Shown here piece by piece: positions 1-9,414 of a DNA stretch of 64,000 nucleotides (positions are counted from its first letter, which is position 1; the number at the start of each line of letters is the position of its first letter). The stretch is from Variovorax paradoxus (GTDB taxonomy: Bacteria; Pseudomonadota; Gammaproteobacteria; Burkholderiales; Burkholderiaceae_C). The translations under genes were made by a program, and so were the position numbers. The notes under the pieces were generated by a model that was not told where the DNA came from, searched no databases, and saw only the letters and a program-made list of their open reading frames with translations. The stretch is from NCBI RefSeq assembly GCF_902712855.1, contig NZ_LR743507.1, positions 3,644,001 through 3,708,000 on the forward strand, in the 5' to 3' direction.

Positions 1-1194
1 CAACTGCGCCACGCCGTACTCGGTGACGACGTAGTTGATGTCGTTCTTGCTCGTGCTCAGGTGCGTGCCGGGCGACAGCGACGGCACGATGCGCGAAATG
101 GTGTCGCCCTTGGCCGTGGACGGCAGCACGATGAAGGCCTTGCCGCCGCGCGACCGGTTGGCCGCGCGCACGAAGTCCGATTGCCCGCCCGTGCCCGAAT
201 ACGGCGCGTGGCCCAGGCTTTCGGAGCCACACTGGCCCAGCAGGTCGATCTGCATCGTCGCGTTGATCGCCACGAGGTTGTCGTTGAGCCCGGCCAGCGC
301 CGGATCGTTGGTGAAGTTCACCGGATGCATCTCCAGCGCGGGGTTGCGGTCCATGAAGCGGTAGAGCTTGGCCGATCCCAGCGCGAAGGTCGCGACCGAC
401 TTGCCCGGCAGGTAGTTCTTGCGACGGTTGGTGACCGCACCGCTCTCCACCAGCGTGAGGATGCCGTCGCCGATCATCTCGGTGTGGATGCCCAGGTCCT
501 GCTTGCCGGTCAGCTGCATGACCACCGCGTCGGGGATGCCGCCGTAACCGATCTGCAATGTCGAGCCGTCGTCGATCAGGTCGGCCACGTACTTGCCGAT
601 GGCCTCCTGCACCACGCCGATCTTCGGCAGCCCGACCTCCATCACCGGCGCCTCGTTCTCGACCAGCGCGGCCACCTGCGACACGTGCACGTGGCAGGCG
701 CCGTAGGCAAACGGCACGTTCGGGTTCACCTCGAGCACCACGGCACGCGCCCTGGCAATGGCGGCCATGGTGTAGTCGGCGCCCAGGCTCAACGCGAAGT
801 AGCCGTGCGCATCCATCGGCGAGGCCATGCTGAAGACCACGTCGGCCGTTATCTGGCCGCGTTCGATCTGCGCCGGGATCTCCGAGAAATAATTGGGGAC
901 GAAGTCGATCCAGCCCTCCTGGCCGCCCGCCCGCGTGGCGCCGCCGAAGAACAGCGCCACGTGCCGCACGTGCTCCACCGTCTCGGGGTCGATGTAGGCG
1001 TACTTGCGCATCGCGAGGATCTGCGCGACCTTCACGTCGCGGAAATCGCGGCGCTGGTCCGACAGTGCGGTCAGCAGCGTAGGCGGCTCGCCGACGCCGG
1101 TCGGCACGACGATCATGTCCCCGTTGCGCACCTGGCGCACGGCATCGGCGGGAGATGCCAGCTTCTGGCGGTACAGGTCCTGGGGAGTCGTCAT
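1..1194 (-). CDS. Acetyl-CoA hydrolase/transferase family protein (4-hydroxybutyrate CoA-transferase-like), C-terminus beyond window
   Basis: Predicted to move coenzyme A between acyl-CoA and a carboxylic acid, or to hydrolyse acyl-CoA, in the cytoplasm. About 398 residues are visible, from MTTPQDLYRQ to the window edge. The C-terminal half holds the family-typical GTGGQSDF stretch followed by GGKAFIVLPST. The start is set by a 4-base ATGA overlap with the stop of the upstream aldolase gene, which suggests translational coupling. The exact substrate cannot be told from sequence; acetate, 4-hydroxybutyrate or propionate are all possible. The gene is cut by the window end, so nothing can be said of its 3' end or next neighbour. 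Confidence 0.85.
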   Translation of the reverse strand, partial: MTTPQDLYRQKLASPADAVRQVRNGDMIVVPTGVGEPPTLLTALSDQRRDFRDVKVAQILAMRKYAYIDPETVEHVRHVALFFGGATRAGGQEGWIDFVPNYFSEIPAQIERGQITADVVFSMASPMDAHGYFALSLGADYTMAAIARARAVVLEVNPNVPFAYGACHVHVSQVAALVENEAPVMEVGLPKIGVVQEAIGKYVADLIDDGSTLQIGYGGIPDAVVMQLTGKQDLGIHTEMIGDGILTLVESGAVTNRRKNYLPGKSVATFALGSAKLYRFMDRNPALEMHPVNFTNDPALAGLNDNLVAINATMQIDLLGQCGSESLGHAPYSGTGGQSDFVRAANRSRGGKAFIVLPSTAKGDTISRIVPSLSPGTHLSTSKNDINYVVTEYGVAQL

Positions 1195-2216
1195 GCGCGT
1201 GCCTGTGCCTCTTCCTTGTAGATGCCGCGGCGCGCGGCCTGGTTGGCCCGGGTGCGGAGAACCAGCGCCTGCTGCGCCACAGCCACGTTGGCGGCGTCGC
1301 CCTTCCACGCATCGAGCGCCGGCTGCTGCACCGCGCGCGAGAACGAGAAGGTCAGTGCCCAGGGCATGCGCGACTTGAACCGGACGTTCATTTCGTTCAG
1401 GCGGGCCGACGCGACGTGCGCCGCCTGCCCGCCGGAGAGAAAGGCCACGCCGGGCACGGCGGCGGGCACGGTGCGAAGCAGGCAGTCGACCGTGGCCTGT
1501 GCCACGGCCTCCACAGCATCCTGCGTGGCGGCCTTCAACCCCGGCAGCACCATGTTCGGCTTCAGCAGCATGCCTTCGAGCACCACGCCCTGCGCGCGCA
1601 GTTCGGCAAAGGTGCGGTGCAGGACTTCTTCCGTGACCTCGGCGCAGCGCGCGAGCGAATGGTCGCCGTCCATCAGCACCTCGGGCTCGACGATGGGCAC
1701 GATCGCGGCTTCCTGGCACAGCGCGGCATAGCGTGCGAGCGCATGCGCGTTCACGCGGATGCATGCGCGGGTCGGCAAACCATTGCCGATGGCGATCACG
1801 CCGCGCCACTTGGCAAAGCGCGCGCCCATCGCGCTGTACTCCGACAGGCGCTCGCGCAGGCCGTCGAGGCCTTCGGTGACTGTCTCGCCCGGGTGGCCTG
1901 CCAGCGGCTTCGCGCCCGTGTCGACCTTGATGCCCGGGATGATGCCGACACCCTGCAGCGCACTCGCGAAGCCCAGGCCTGCGCCGGTCTTCTGGCGGAT
2001 GGTTTCGTCGAACAGGATCGCGCCGCTGATGCTGTCGGCCAGGCCTGGCGCGGTGACGATCAGCTCGCGCCAGTCGCGCCGCGCCGCCTCGGTCTGCGGG
2101 ATGCCGAGCGCCGCGAAGCGCTTGTTGCAGGTGGCGTTGCTCTCGTCCATGGCGAGCAGGCCTTTGTCCCCGGCGACCAGCGCGCGGGCGGTATCGATGA
2201 GTGTCTGTGCGGTCAT
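1191..2216 (-). CDS. Class I fructose-bisphosphate aldolase
   Basis: Cleaves or forms fructose 1,6-bisphosphate through a Schiff base, in glycolysis or gluconeogenesis. The 341-residue product has the class I hallmarks: LLAMDES near residue 20, KWRGVIAIG in the middle, the Schiff-base lysine in LLKPNMV, and FLSGGQ followed by FSFSRA near the C-terminus. The ATG at 2216 begins MTAQTLIDTA, the usual family start; an in-frame upstream extension looks non-coding. It overlaps the CoA-transferase gene by four bases. Class I aldolases are less common in bacteria than class II, and this may be an extra aldolase beside a class II enzyme elsewhere in the genome. Confidence 0.92.
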   Translation of the reverse strand: MTAQTLIDTARALVAGDKGLLAMDESNATCNKRFAALGIPQTEAARRDWRELIVTAPGLADSISGAILFDETIRQKTGAGLGFASALQGVGIIPGIKVDTGAKPLAGHPGETVTEGLDGLRERLSEYSAMGARFAKWRGVIAIGNGLPTRACIRVNAHALARYAALCQEAAIVPIVEPEVLMDGDHSLARCAEVTEEVLHRTFAELRAQGVVLEGMLLKPNMVLPGLKAATQDAVEAVAQATVDCLLRTVPAAVPGVAFLSGGQAAHVASARLNEMNVRFKSRMPWALTFSFSRAVQQPALDAWKGDAANVAVAQQALVLRTRANQAARRGIYKEEAQARA

Positions 2217-2267
2217 GGTTGGAAGCACCTCTCTGGCGAAGATCGTACGCCCTCGCTGCGGCAAAAC

Positions 2268-3440
2268 CTAGATCACGTTCTTCTCGAGCAGCGGCCGGTT
2301 CTCCAGGATGCGCGCGAAGGACAGCGGCGACAGGTCGAGGCTGCGGTACGCGCCGAAGCGGATCAGCTCCGCCACGCCGCGCCCCGCCGCCGGGCATTGC
2401 TGCAGGCCGTGCCCCGAGAAGCCGTTGGCGAAATAGAGGTTGTCGCAGCCGGGATGCAGGCCGAGGATGGCGTTGTGGTCGAACACGTTCATCTCGTAGT
2501 AGCCGGCCCAGGCACCGGTCATGCGCACGGCCTCGAAGGCCGGTATGCGTTCGGCCAGCGCGGGCCAGACCCGGCGCTCGAACGCTTCGTACTCGACGTC
2601 GAGTGGCGCGTCGTCGGGGTCGTCCTGTTCTGCCGGCGCAAAGCCGCAGATGAACTGGCGCCCCTCGGGCCGCAGCCAGATGCCGGAGGTGTCGATGAGC
2701 AACGGACAACCGGGCAGCGCCTCGGGGCATGAGAAGCTGAACACGCTGCGGCGGCGGCCTCGCACCGGCAAGTCGATGCCGGCCCAGGAAGCCACCTTTG
2801 CGGCCCACGCGCCGGCAGCGTTGACGACGACGTCGGCCGCCAGCACGCGGCCGTCTTCGAGCTGGACGCCCTTCACGCTGCAGCCCTCGCACTGCAAGCC
2901 CGTCGCATGCGCCTGCAGGTAGCGCGCGCCCTGCAACGCCGCCTTCCTGCGGAAGGCCTGCAGCACGCTGTAGCCGTCGTACCAGCCCTCGCCCGACAGC
3001 CCGAGCGAGGCGAGTGCCACGCCCTCGGTGGAGATCCATGGAAAGCGCGCCTTCAACTCGCCGGGCGTCATCAACACCACGTCGACCGCGTGTGCCTTCT
3101 GCATCGCATGGTTCTCGCGCAGCACATCCACGCCGGTGGGCGACGCGAGGTACAGGTAGCCCGGCTCGACCAGTCCGATGTCGGGCACGTCGTCGCCCAC
3201 GCGCAGCGTCTCGCCCAGCGCGCGAAAGAAGTCGATGCCGTAACGCGACATCCCGATGTTGATGGCGGTGGAAAACTGCTGCCGGATCGAACTGGCCGAC
3301 AGCGCCGATGACGCCTGGCGGTAGGAGAAGTCGCGCTCGACCACGGTGACCTCGAAGGGTTCGCCTTCGGGGTCGCGGGTCAGGAAATAAGCGATGGCCG
3401 AACCGATCGCCCCGCCTCCGATGATCACCACACGACGCAT
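2268..3440 (-). CDS. FAD-dependent oxidoreductase (DAO family, glycine/D-amino-acid oxidase-like)
   Basis: Probably oxidises an amino acid or secondary amine. The 390-residue protein opens with the FAD dinucleotide-binding motif GGGAIGSA (residues 6-13) after VVII, followed by VTVVERD, and ends with NLYFANGFSGHGLQQCPAAG, the C-terminal FAD-binding block of the DAO family. ASSALSASSIRQQFS near residue 50 is typical of sarcosine/dimethylglycine-type members. It is divergently transcribed from a LysR regulator across a 54-base gap, which suggests that the regulator controls it. The substrate is not determined; a glycine- or sarcosine-type substrate is only a guess. Confidence 0.85.
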   Translation of the reverse strand: MRRVVIIGGGAIGSAIAYFLTRDPEGEPFEVTVVERDFSYRQASSALSASSIRQQFSTAINIGMSRYGIDFFRALGETLRVGDDVPDIGLVEPGYLYLASPTGVDVLRENHAMQKAHAVDVVLMTPGELKARFPWISTEGVALASLGLSGEGWYDGYSVLQAFRRKAALQGARYLQAHATGLQCEGCSVKGVQLEDGRVLAADVVVNAAGAWAAKVASWAGIDLPVRGRRRSVFSFSCPEALPGCPLLIDTSGIWLRPEGRQFICGFAPAEQDDPDDAPLDVEYEAFERRVWPALAERIPAFEAVRMTGAWAGYYEMNVFDHNAILGLHPGCDNLYFANGFSGHGLQQCPAAGRGVAELIRFGAYRSLDLSPLSFARILENRPLLEKNVI

Positions 3441-3494
3441 GAAGTGCCTTTCCTGTCGCGCGTCCACCCGCACGCAGCTTGCAGAATAGCGCCG

Positions 3495-4388
3495 ATGAGA
3501 AAAGACATTCCCAACCTCGGCGCGCTGCAGGCCTTCGAGGCTTCGGCGCGGCTGGGGAGCTTCACCCGCGCGGCGAGCGAGCTGGCGCTCACGCAGAGCG
3601 CGGTCGGCCGGCAGGTGGCCATGCTCGAGCAGCGGCTGGGCGTGCCGCTGTTCTCGCGCGTGCGCAAGCGCCTGACGCTGACCGACGTGGGCCGCGAATA
3701 TGCCGCGCGCATCCGCCGGCATCTCGACCAGATCCGCCGCGACACGCTGGAAATCAGCGCCGGCCACGAGATGGGCTTCGTGCTCGAACTGGCCGTGGTG
3801 CCGACCTTTGCCACGCAATGGCTCATTCCGCGGCTGCCGGAGTTCAGCCGGCGGCATCCGAACATCACGGTGAACCTGTCGGCGCGCTCGCAGCCCTTCT
3901 CGTTCCAGGAAAACGCCTACGACGCGGCCATCTACTTCGGCGACCAGTTCTGGCCCGACACGCGCGGCGGGCTGATCTTTTCCGAAGGCGAGATGGTGCC
4001 CATCTGCAGCCCCGCTTTCCGCGACGCGCACGGCCCATGGGACGAGGCCGGCTTCGAGCGCTGCCGCCACGTGCACCTGAGCACGCGCGCCCACGCATGG
4101 CGCGACTGGTATGCGCAGCAGGAGTGGGAGTACACGGTGCACGCATCGCGCGGACCGCGCTACGAGCTCTTCACCATGGTGGTCGCCGCCACCGCGGCCG
4201 GCATGGGCGTGGGCCTGGCGCCACGCATCCTGATCGAGCACGAGCTTCGCACCGGCGAGCTCGTGATCCCGGTCGACCGGCACCTCGACGTGCCCCAGGG
4301 TTACTACTTCGCGTACCCCGAAGGCCGGCCGGCCTCCGGGGCGCTGGAAGACTTCAAGCGCTGGGTGCTGGGATTGACGCCAGCCTGA
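3495..4388 (+). CDS. LysR-family transcriptional regulator (GcvA-like)
   Basis: DNA-binding regulator of 297 residues. The N-terminal winged HTH runs from about residue 7 to 65 (LGALQAFEASARLGSFTRAA, then SELALTQSAVGRQV, then LFSRVRKRLTLTD). The effector domain follows, with VPTFATQWLIPRLPEF and GMGVGLAPRILIEHEL typical of the GcvA subgroup. The ATG at 3495 lies downstream of an in-frame ATG-like start at 3444, but the conserved fold begins only here. It is divergent from the FAD oxidoreductase and most likely regulates it and itself. The effector is unknown. Confidence 0.9.
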   Translation: MRKDIPNLGALQAFEASARLGSFTRAASELALTQSAVGRQVAMLEQRLGVPLFSRVRKRLTLTDVGREYAARIRRHLDQIRRDTLEISAGHEMGFVLELAVVPTFATQWLIPRLPEFSRRHPNITVNLSARSQPFSFQENAYDAAIYFGDQFWPDTRGGLIFSEGEMVPICSPAFRDAHGPWDEAGFERCRHVHLSTRAHAWRDWYAQQEWEYTVHASRGPRYELFTMVVAATAAGMGVGLAPRILIEHELRTGELVIPVDRHLDVPQGYYFAYPEGRPASGALEDFKRWVLGLTPA

Positions 4389-4398
4389 CGGCGAACCC

Positions 4399-5451
4399 CT
4401 AGACCGGATTCGGGTTGCGCTCGAGGAACCCCTGCTGGTGCCAGTAAGGGTAGCTGCGCGTCGTGACGCTCGCCGCATCGAGCTCGGCCACCTGCGCGGG
4501 CGTGAGGTTCCAGCCCACCGCACCGAGGTTCTGCCGCAGCTGCGCCTCGTCGCGCGCGCCGACCACCACGCTGGACACCGTCGGGCGCTGCAGCAGCCAG
4601 TTCAGCGCGACCTGCGGCACTGTCTTGCCGACTTCGGCGCCGACCTTCTCGAGCGCCTCGACCACGCGGTACAGCAGTTCGTCGGGCACCGGCGGGCCCA
4701 TGTCGGCCGTCACAGGCAGGCGGCTGTTGGCCGGCAGCGGCTGGCCGCGGCGGATCTTGCCCGTGAGGCGCCCCCAGCCCAGCGGGCTCCACACCACGGC
4801 GCCCACGCCCTGGTCGATGCCGAGCGGCATCAGCTCCCATTCGTAGTCGCGCCCGACCAGCGAGTAGTACGCCTGGTGCGCCACGTAGCGCGCCAGCCCG
4901 TGGCGCTCGGACACCGCCAGCGACTTCATCAGGTGCCAGCCCGAGAAGTTCGACACCCCGATATAGCGCAGCTTGCCCGCACGCACCAGGTCGTCGAGCG
5001 TCGCGAGCGTTTCTTCCACCGGCGTGCTCGCATCGAAGCCGTGCAGCTGGAACAGGTCGATGTAGTCGGTGCCCAGGCGCCGCAACGCCGCATCGACCGC
5101 CGCCACCAGGTGATGGCGCGACGAGCCCACGTCGTTGGCGCCCTTGCCGCTGCGGAAGGTGGCCTTGGTGGAGATCAGCAGCTCGTCGCGCGGGCGGCCC
5201 TTGATCGCCTCGCCCAGGACCGACTCGGCCGAGCCGGCCGAATAGATGTCGGCGCTGTCGAACATGTTGACGCCTGCCTCGAGGCAGATGTCGATCAGCT
5301 TGCGCGCCTCGGCCACGTCGGTGCTGCCCCACGCACTGAAGAACTCGCCCTTGCCTCCGAACGTGCCGGTGCCAAAGCTCAACACGGGGACCTTGAGGCC
5401 CGATCTGCCCAGATGACGGTATTCCAAAGTGCTACTCCTTTGCGCATGCAT
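4399..5451 (-). CDS. Aldo/keto reductase
   Basis: NADPH-dependent reductase of aldehydes or ketones, TIM-barrel AKR fold, 350 residues. The catalytic tetrad is visible: aspartate and tyrosine in FDSADIYSAG, lysine in LLISTKATF, and histidine in LFQLHGFD. The cofactor-binding C-terminal part contains SSVVVGARDEAQLRQN. The first residues (MHAQRSSTLEYRHLGRSGLKV) match a normal AKR N-terminus. It is convergent with the LysR gene, with only ten bases between the two stops, and a GNAT gene runs the other way from its start. The substrate cannot be predicted. Confidence 0.9.
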   Translation of the reverse strand: MHAQRSSTLEYRHLGRSGLKVPVLSFGTGTFGGKGEFFSAWGSTDVAEARKLIDICLEAGVNMFDSADIYSAGSAESVLGEAIKGRPRDELLISTKATFRSGKGANDVGSSRHHLVAAVDAALRRLGTDYIDLFQLHGFDASTPVEETLATLDDLVRAGKLRYIGVSNFSGWHLMKSLAVSERHGLARYVAHQAYYSLVGRDYEWELMPLGIDQGVGAVVWSPLGWGRLTGKIRRGQPLPANSRLPVTADMGPPVPDELLYRVVEALEKVGAEVGKTVPQVALNWLLQRPTVSSVVVGARDEAQLRQNLGAVGWNLTPAQVAELDAASVTTRSYPYWHQQGFLERNPNPV

Positions 5452-5577
5452 GTTCGATCAACCGGCAGGCCGACCGGCCCGCCGCCGCAGGCATTGTTGG
5501 GCGAAGCCTTGAACCCTGTGCCGGGGTAGGCTTTGCGCAGGGCCCGCTCGCCCTGTCGGGCTCAGTAACATCGCCCG

Positions 5578-6030
5578 ATGCAGATCTCCCTCGAAAGCCC
5601 CGCGCAGCCCGACGTCGTCGCGCTCATCGATGCGCTCGACGCCTACCAGAAGCCGCTGTATCCGCCCGAGAGCCATCACGGCATCGACGTTGCGGCGCTC
5701 TCGGCGCCGAACGTGCTCTTCGCCGTCGCACGCGACGGCCAGGGCCGCGCCGTCGGCTGCGGCGCCATCGTCGTCGGCACCGAGTTCGGCGAACTCAAGC
5801 GCATGTTCGTGCGGCCCGAGAGCCGCGGGCAAGGCATCGCCGCGCAGTTGCTGGGCTTTCTCGAGAATGAAGCGAAGGCCAGGGGCTGCCTGACGTTCAT
5901 GCTGGAGACCGGCCCGAGCCAACCCGAAGCCATCGCGTTCTATGCACGCTCGGGGTACGAACACCGCGGGCCGTTCGGCGGGTATGGACCCGACCCGTTC
6001 AGCGTGTTCATGGAGAAGCCGGCCGCGTGA
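5578..6030 (+). CDS. GNAT family N-acetyltransferase
   Basis: Transfers an acetyl group from acetyl-CoA to an amine. The 150-residue protein is one GNAT fold: motif A appears as LKRMFVRPESRGQGIAAQLL (the acetyl-CoA pyrophosphate loop is RGQGIA, about residue 87), and motif B includes AIAFYARSGYEHRGPFGGY near the C-terminus. Length and spacing are normal for a single-domain member. The substrate is unknown. It stands alone between a divergent aldo/keto reductase and the hypothetical gene at 6225. Confidence 0.88.
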   Translation: MQISLESPAQPDVVALIDALDAYQKPLYPPESHHGIDVAALSAPNVLFAVARDGQGRAVGCGAIVVGTEFGELKRMFVRPESRGQGIAAQLLGFLENEAKARGCLTFMLETGPSQPEAIAFYARSGYEHRGPFGGYGPDPFSVFMEKPAA

Positions 6031-6224
6031 GCAGGGCCTGCCGGCCGACGGACTCCACCGGCGCGCCGGACAGAATGCCCGACAAGACGCATGGCGAGGC
6101 ACAACACAAGATGACGGAATACTTTTCTCCGCGTTCGCGGTGTGTTCCGCGTGCTTTCGCATGCGTTGGCAAAGCAGACGATCCATCGTAGATTTCCCGT
6201 CCACTCAAGGAAGGGGAAGAACAC

Positions 6225-7163
6225 ATGCCGATGGGTCTGTCCAGGGACGAATACAAGGCTCTTGAGAAATTCATCGGCAAGCGGGCCACGACCTTCGCCG
6301 AGCACGAGGTCCTGCTTGCCGACGAGATCAGCAAGGGCGCCAAGCAGACGGCCTTTCACACGATCTCGAGACACGGCTACCAGACCGGCTGGGAGGCACA
6401 GCTCGTACGTCTGATGACGGGAGAGACGCCCGACCAGCCCTTCGCGCTGACCGGTGTGCGGGCGCAGATCCAGGAATGGGAGAAATCGACCGGCGGAACC
6501 GGCAGTCTCCCGGCGCCCACGCGGAACATCCGCTATGCCCCGGCCGACAGCGTCGGTGCGTTTCTCGGCCCGGAGGTCGAGACCCTGGCTCTCACCAAGG
6601 CTCAGAGCATCAGCCGGCACCTGCAGGGCGGCAGGTTGGCCGAGATGGAGACCGGACATGCCAGGACGCGCAAGTGGGAGAAGTACAAGTACATCGAGTG
6701 CATCGTGAGCGCAGGCTCGCAATACGCCGGGGTCAGCTTCGTTCGGGACAAGACGGAGACCAAGCGCACCAAGGAGGAGTTCGAGGAAGCGATGGAAGAC
6801 TTCCTCGCCGGGGCCCGTGTGCTTTGGGGCCCCACGGTGTCTCTCCACGACCAGATGACCTACCGGGAAATCAGGAAGAAACGCGGGGAGTTTCCTGCCA
6901 AGCTCGCGGAGAAGATGGTCAAGGTGCGCTTCCCCAACCTGTCGGACCTGCTCGCCTATCTCCACGTCGAGGCCGTGATGATGAAGAACGTCCGCGTCGT
7001 GCTCAAGCGCGTTCCCGACAACAGCCTCACGTGGAAGGTGCACACCGCCTACGCCGTCAACGATCCCGTCCAGCTGCGGCCCGACGCGCCCGGCAAATGG
7101 GTCGGCAACATCAAGACGACCGAGTTCGACGGTCCGCGCAAGCTTTCGATGATGTCGTACTGA
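6225..7163 (+). CDS. Hypothetical protein with an N-terminal polymorphic-toxin-like motif
   Basis: I do not recognise a named family. The 312-residue product is charged and soluble, with no signal peptide or membrane segment. Residues of about 43-72 (FHTISRHGYQTGWEAQLVRL, then MTGETPDQP) resemble the pattern H..SRHG.QT...Q..R..TG.TPD that I recall from C-terminal modules of secreted polymorphic toxins. A later GAFLGPEVETLALTKAQ also fits that pattern. The C-terminal half (lysine-rich, MTYREIRKKRGEF, then LAYLHVEAVMM) is unassigned. The start has a good ribosome site (AAGGAAGGGGAAG). The coding and upstream DNA look less GC-rich than the neighbours. No Rhs, VgrG, PAAR or immunity gene is adjacent. 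Confidence 0.6.
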   Translation: MPMGLSRDEYKALEKFIGKRATTFAEHEVLLADEISKGAKQTAFHTISRHGYQTGWEAQLVRLMTGETPDQPFALTGVRAQIQEWEKSTGGTGSLPAPTRNIRYAPADSVGAFLGPEVETLALTKAQSISRHLQGGRLAEMETGHARTRKWEKYKYIECIVSAGSQYAGVSFVRDKTETKRTKEEFEEAMEDFLAGARVLWGPTVSLHDQMTYREIRKKRGEFPAKLAEKMVKVRFPNLSDLLAYLHVEAVMMKNVRVVLKRVPDNSLTWKVHTAYAVNDPVQLRPDAPGKWVGNIKTTEFDGPRKLSMMSY

Positions 7164-7186
7164 TCGGCGACCGGCGGGCGAACGCG

Positions 7187-7666
7187 CTACGGATCCGCTT
7201 TCGAAGATCGCTCCCGGGCCCCCGCTTTCCCCTTGGGTGGGCGGGGCGCCGCCTTGGTTCGCTTCTCCCTGGCTGCGCCTGCCTCCGCCTTGCGCAGGAT
7301 GCGCCGGAACTTCGGGCACTCCATGTGGCTCGGTGCCGAGCACACCGCCGCGTGCCGCAGCCCATCGCGCATGACGCTCAGGTTGCGGATGGTGCGGTCG
7401 AGCTCGTCGGCCTTGGCGGTGAGCATCAGCCGGTCGATGCGCGGCTGGCCGTCGGCGCCGAACATGCGTGCGATGTCGTCGAGCGAGAAGCCCGCGCTGC
7501 GGCCCAGCGCGATGAGCGCCAGCCGCTCCAGCACGCCGGGGTCGAACAGCCGGCGCAGGCCACGCCGGCCGGTCGAAACGATCAGCCCCTTCTCCTCGTA
7601 GTAGCGCAATGCGGAGGCCGGCACGCCGGAGCGCTGCGCCACCTCGCTGATGTCCAGATGCGTCAT
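7187..7666 (-). CDS. MerR-family transcriptional regulator
   Basis: Effector-responsive regulator of 159 residues. The N-terminal MerR HTH is clear (LDISEVAQRSGVPASALRYY, then EEKGLIVSTGR, then RRLFDPGVLERL, about residues 4-55), followed by a helical dimerisation region with VCSAPSHMECPKF. The last 35 residues are basic and low complexity. The ATG at 7666 is preferred over a GTG nine bases upstream because GGGAGG sits eight bases before it. The gene is divergent from a methyltransferase, and the gap holds a MerR-type promoter with a 19-base spacer, so it probably controls that operon. The two cysteines could be sensory, but this is speculation. Confidence 0.88.
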   Translation of the reverse strand: MTHLDISEVAQRSGVPASALRYYEEKGLIVSTGRRGLRRLFDPGVLERLALIALGRSAGFSLDDIARMFGADGQPRIDRLMLTAKADELDRTIRNLSVMRDGLRHAAVCSAPSHMECPKFRRILRKAEAGAAREKRTKAAPRPPKGKAGARERSSKADP

Positions 7667-7682
7667 TTCCTGCACCTCCCTC

Positions 7683-7713
7683 TTGACCTCAAGTCGGCTT
7701 TAGCTCGCATAGT
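7683..7713 (+). promoter_or_regulatory. MerR-type promoter/operator for the methyltransferase-DUF2938 operon
   Basis: A -35 hexamer TTGACC (7683-7688) and a -10 CATAGT (7708-7713) are separated by 19 bases, the over-long spacer typical of promoters activated by MerR proteins. An imperfect dyad ACCTCAAGT / GCTTTAGCT (7686-7705, six of nine pairs) fills the spacer, as expected for the MerR operator. It lies between the divergent MerR gene and the methyltransferase ATG at 7756. Confidence 0.65.
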
Positions 7714-7755
7714 GCGGTTTCCGCCTCTGGAAGGCAAGCCAAAGGAAACGACATC

Positions 7756-8609
<854 letters not shown>

Positions 8610-8613
<4 letters not shown>

Positions 8614-9119
8614 CCGACGATGCAACCCTCTGCCTGATGCACGCCCTCGCGATCGGCGCCGGCGCGACGGCGACGATGGACCTCTGGGCCGTCTTGCGCC
8701 AGCGGCTGTTCGGCGTTCCCGCGATGGACTACGCGCTGGTCGGCCGCTGGCTGGTCTACCTGACGCGCGGCCGCTTTCACCACGCCTCCATCGGTGCAAC
8801 GCCGTCCGTGCCGCATGAGCGGCTGATCGGATGGACGGCCCATTACGCCATCGGCATCGCGTTCGCTGCCGTGCTGCTGGCCGGCTGGGGCATCGGCTGG
8901 GCAAGCAACCCGACGCCCGGCCCTGCGCTGATCGTCGGCATCGCGGGCGTGGCCGCGCCGTTCTTCGTGCTGCAGCCGGGCATGGGCGCAGGCATTGCGG
9001 CAAGCCGCACGCCGCGCCCCGCAGTGGCGCGCATGCACAGCCTCGTCACGCACGCGGTGTTCGGGCTGGGTCTTTATGCGGCCGGCCGGGCCTTCAGCTG
9101 GCTGGGGCTGCTCCGGTAG
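8610..9119 (+). CDS. DUF2938-like integral membrane protein
   Basis: Membrane protein of 169 residues with unknown function. Four hydrophobic segments are visible: about residues 4-25 (LCLMHALAIGAGATATMDLW), 75-95 (WTAHYAIGIAFAAVLLAGW), 105-125 (ALIVGIAGVAAPFFVLQPG) and 145-165. The MDLWAVLRQRLFG and AMDYALVGRW stretches match my recollection of DUF2938. The start is fixed by the ATGA overlap with the methyltransferase. Its 3' end overlaps the convergent small gene by 26 bases. A membrane role linked to the methyltransferase product is possible but unproven. Confidence 0.78.
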
Positions 9120-9414
9120 TCAGGCCGTCGAGTCCGGCGCGCATCGATTGGAGCGTTGCGTCGATCTCATCGAGCCGGCGGTTCATTTCGAGATTCACCA
9201 GGCCGAGCAGTGCGGCCAGCTCCGTGCGCGTCGGATGAAGCCGGTCGGTGTCGCCCAACTCGGCGGGTTCAATGAGTTTCTCGATGCATGTGTAGGCATG
9301 CAAAACCTCGCGAAGACTGTCGGTGTCGTCGCAGGCCTGGATGGCGAGAGTTTCGGCATGGCCGATTTCGGGGGCGGCGGAAGATGGCGTGCGCAAGCGA
9401 GCAGAAGCAACCAT
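9094..9414 (-). CDS. Small hypothetical helical protein
   Basis: 106 residues, no signal peptide or membrane segment. Most of it should be alpha-helical: TLAIQACDDTDSLREVLHAY and LAALLGLVNLEMNRRLDEID contain regular heptad-like leucines. I cannot assign a family; it resembles small helical domains of unknown function found in Burkholderiales. The ATG at 9414 is chosen over one 45 bases upstream because GGAGACC sits just before it. Its 3' end overlaps the convergent DUF2938 gene by 26 bases, which lowers confidence somewhat. Confidence 0.6.
   Translation of the reverse strand: MVASARLRTPSSAAPEIGHAETLAIQACDDTDSLREVLHAYTCIEKLIEPAELGDTDRLHPTRTELAALLGLVNLEMNRRLDEIDATLQSMRAGLDGLTTGAAPAS

Noticed and set aside
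61..1221. A 386-codon plus-strand open frame over the CoA-transferase gene
   Set aside because: The minus-strand frame encodes a recognisable CoA-transferase; the plus-strand translation is Arg/His-rich and has no motif.
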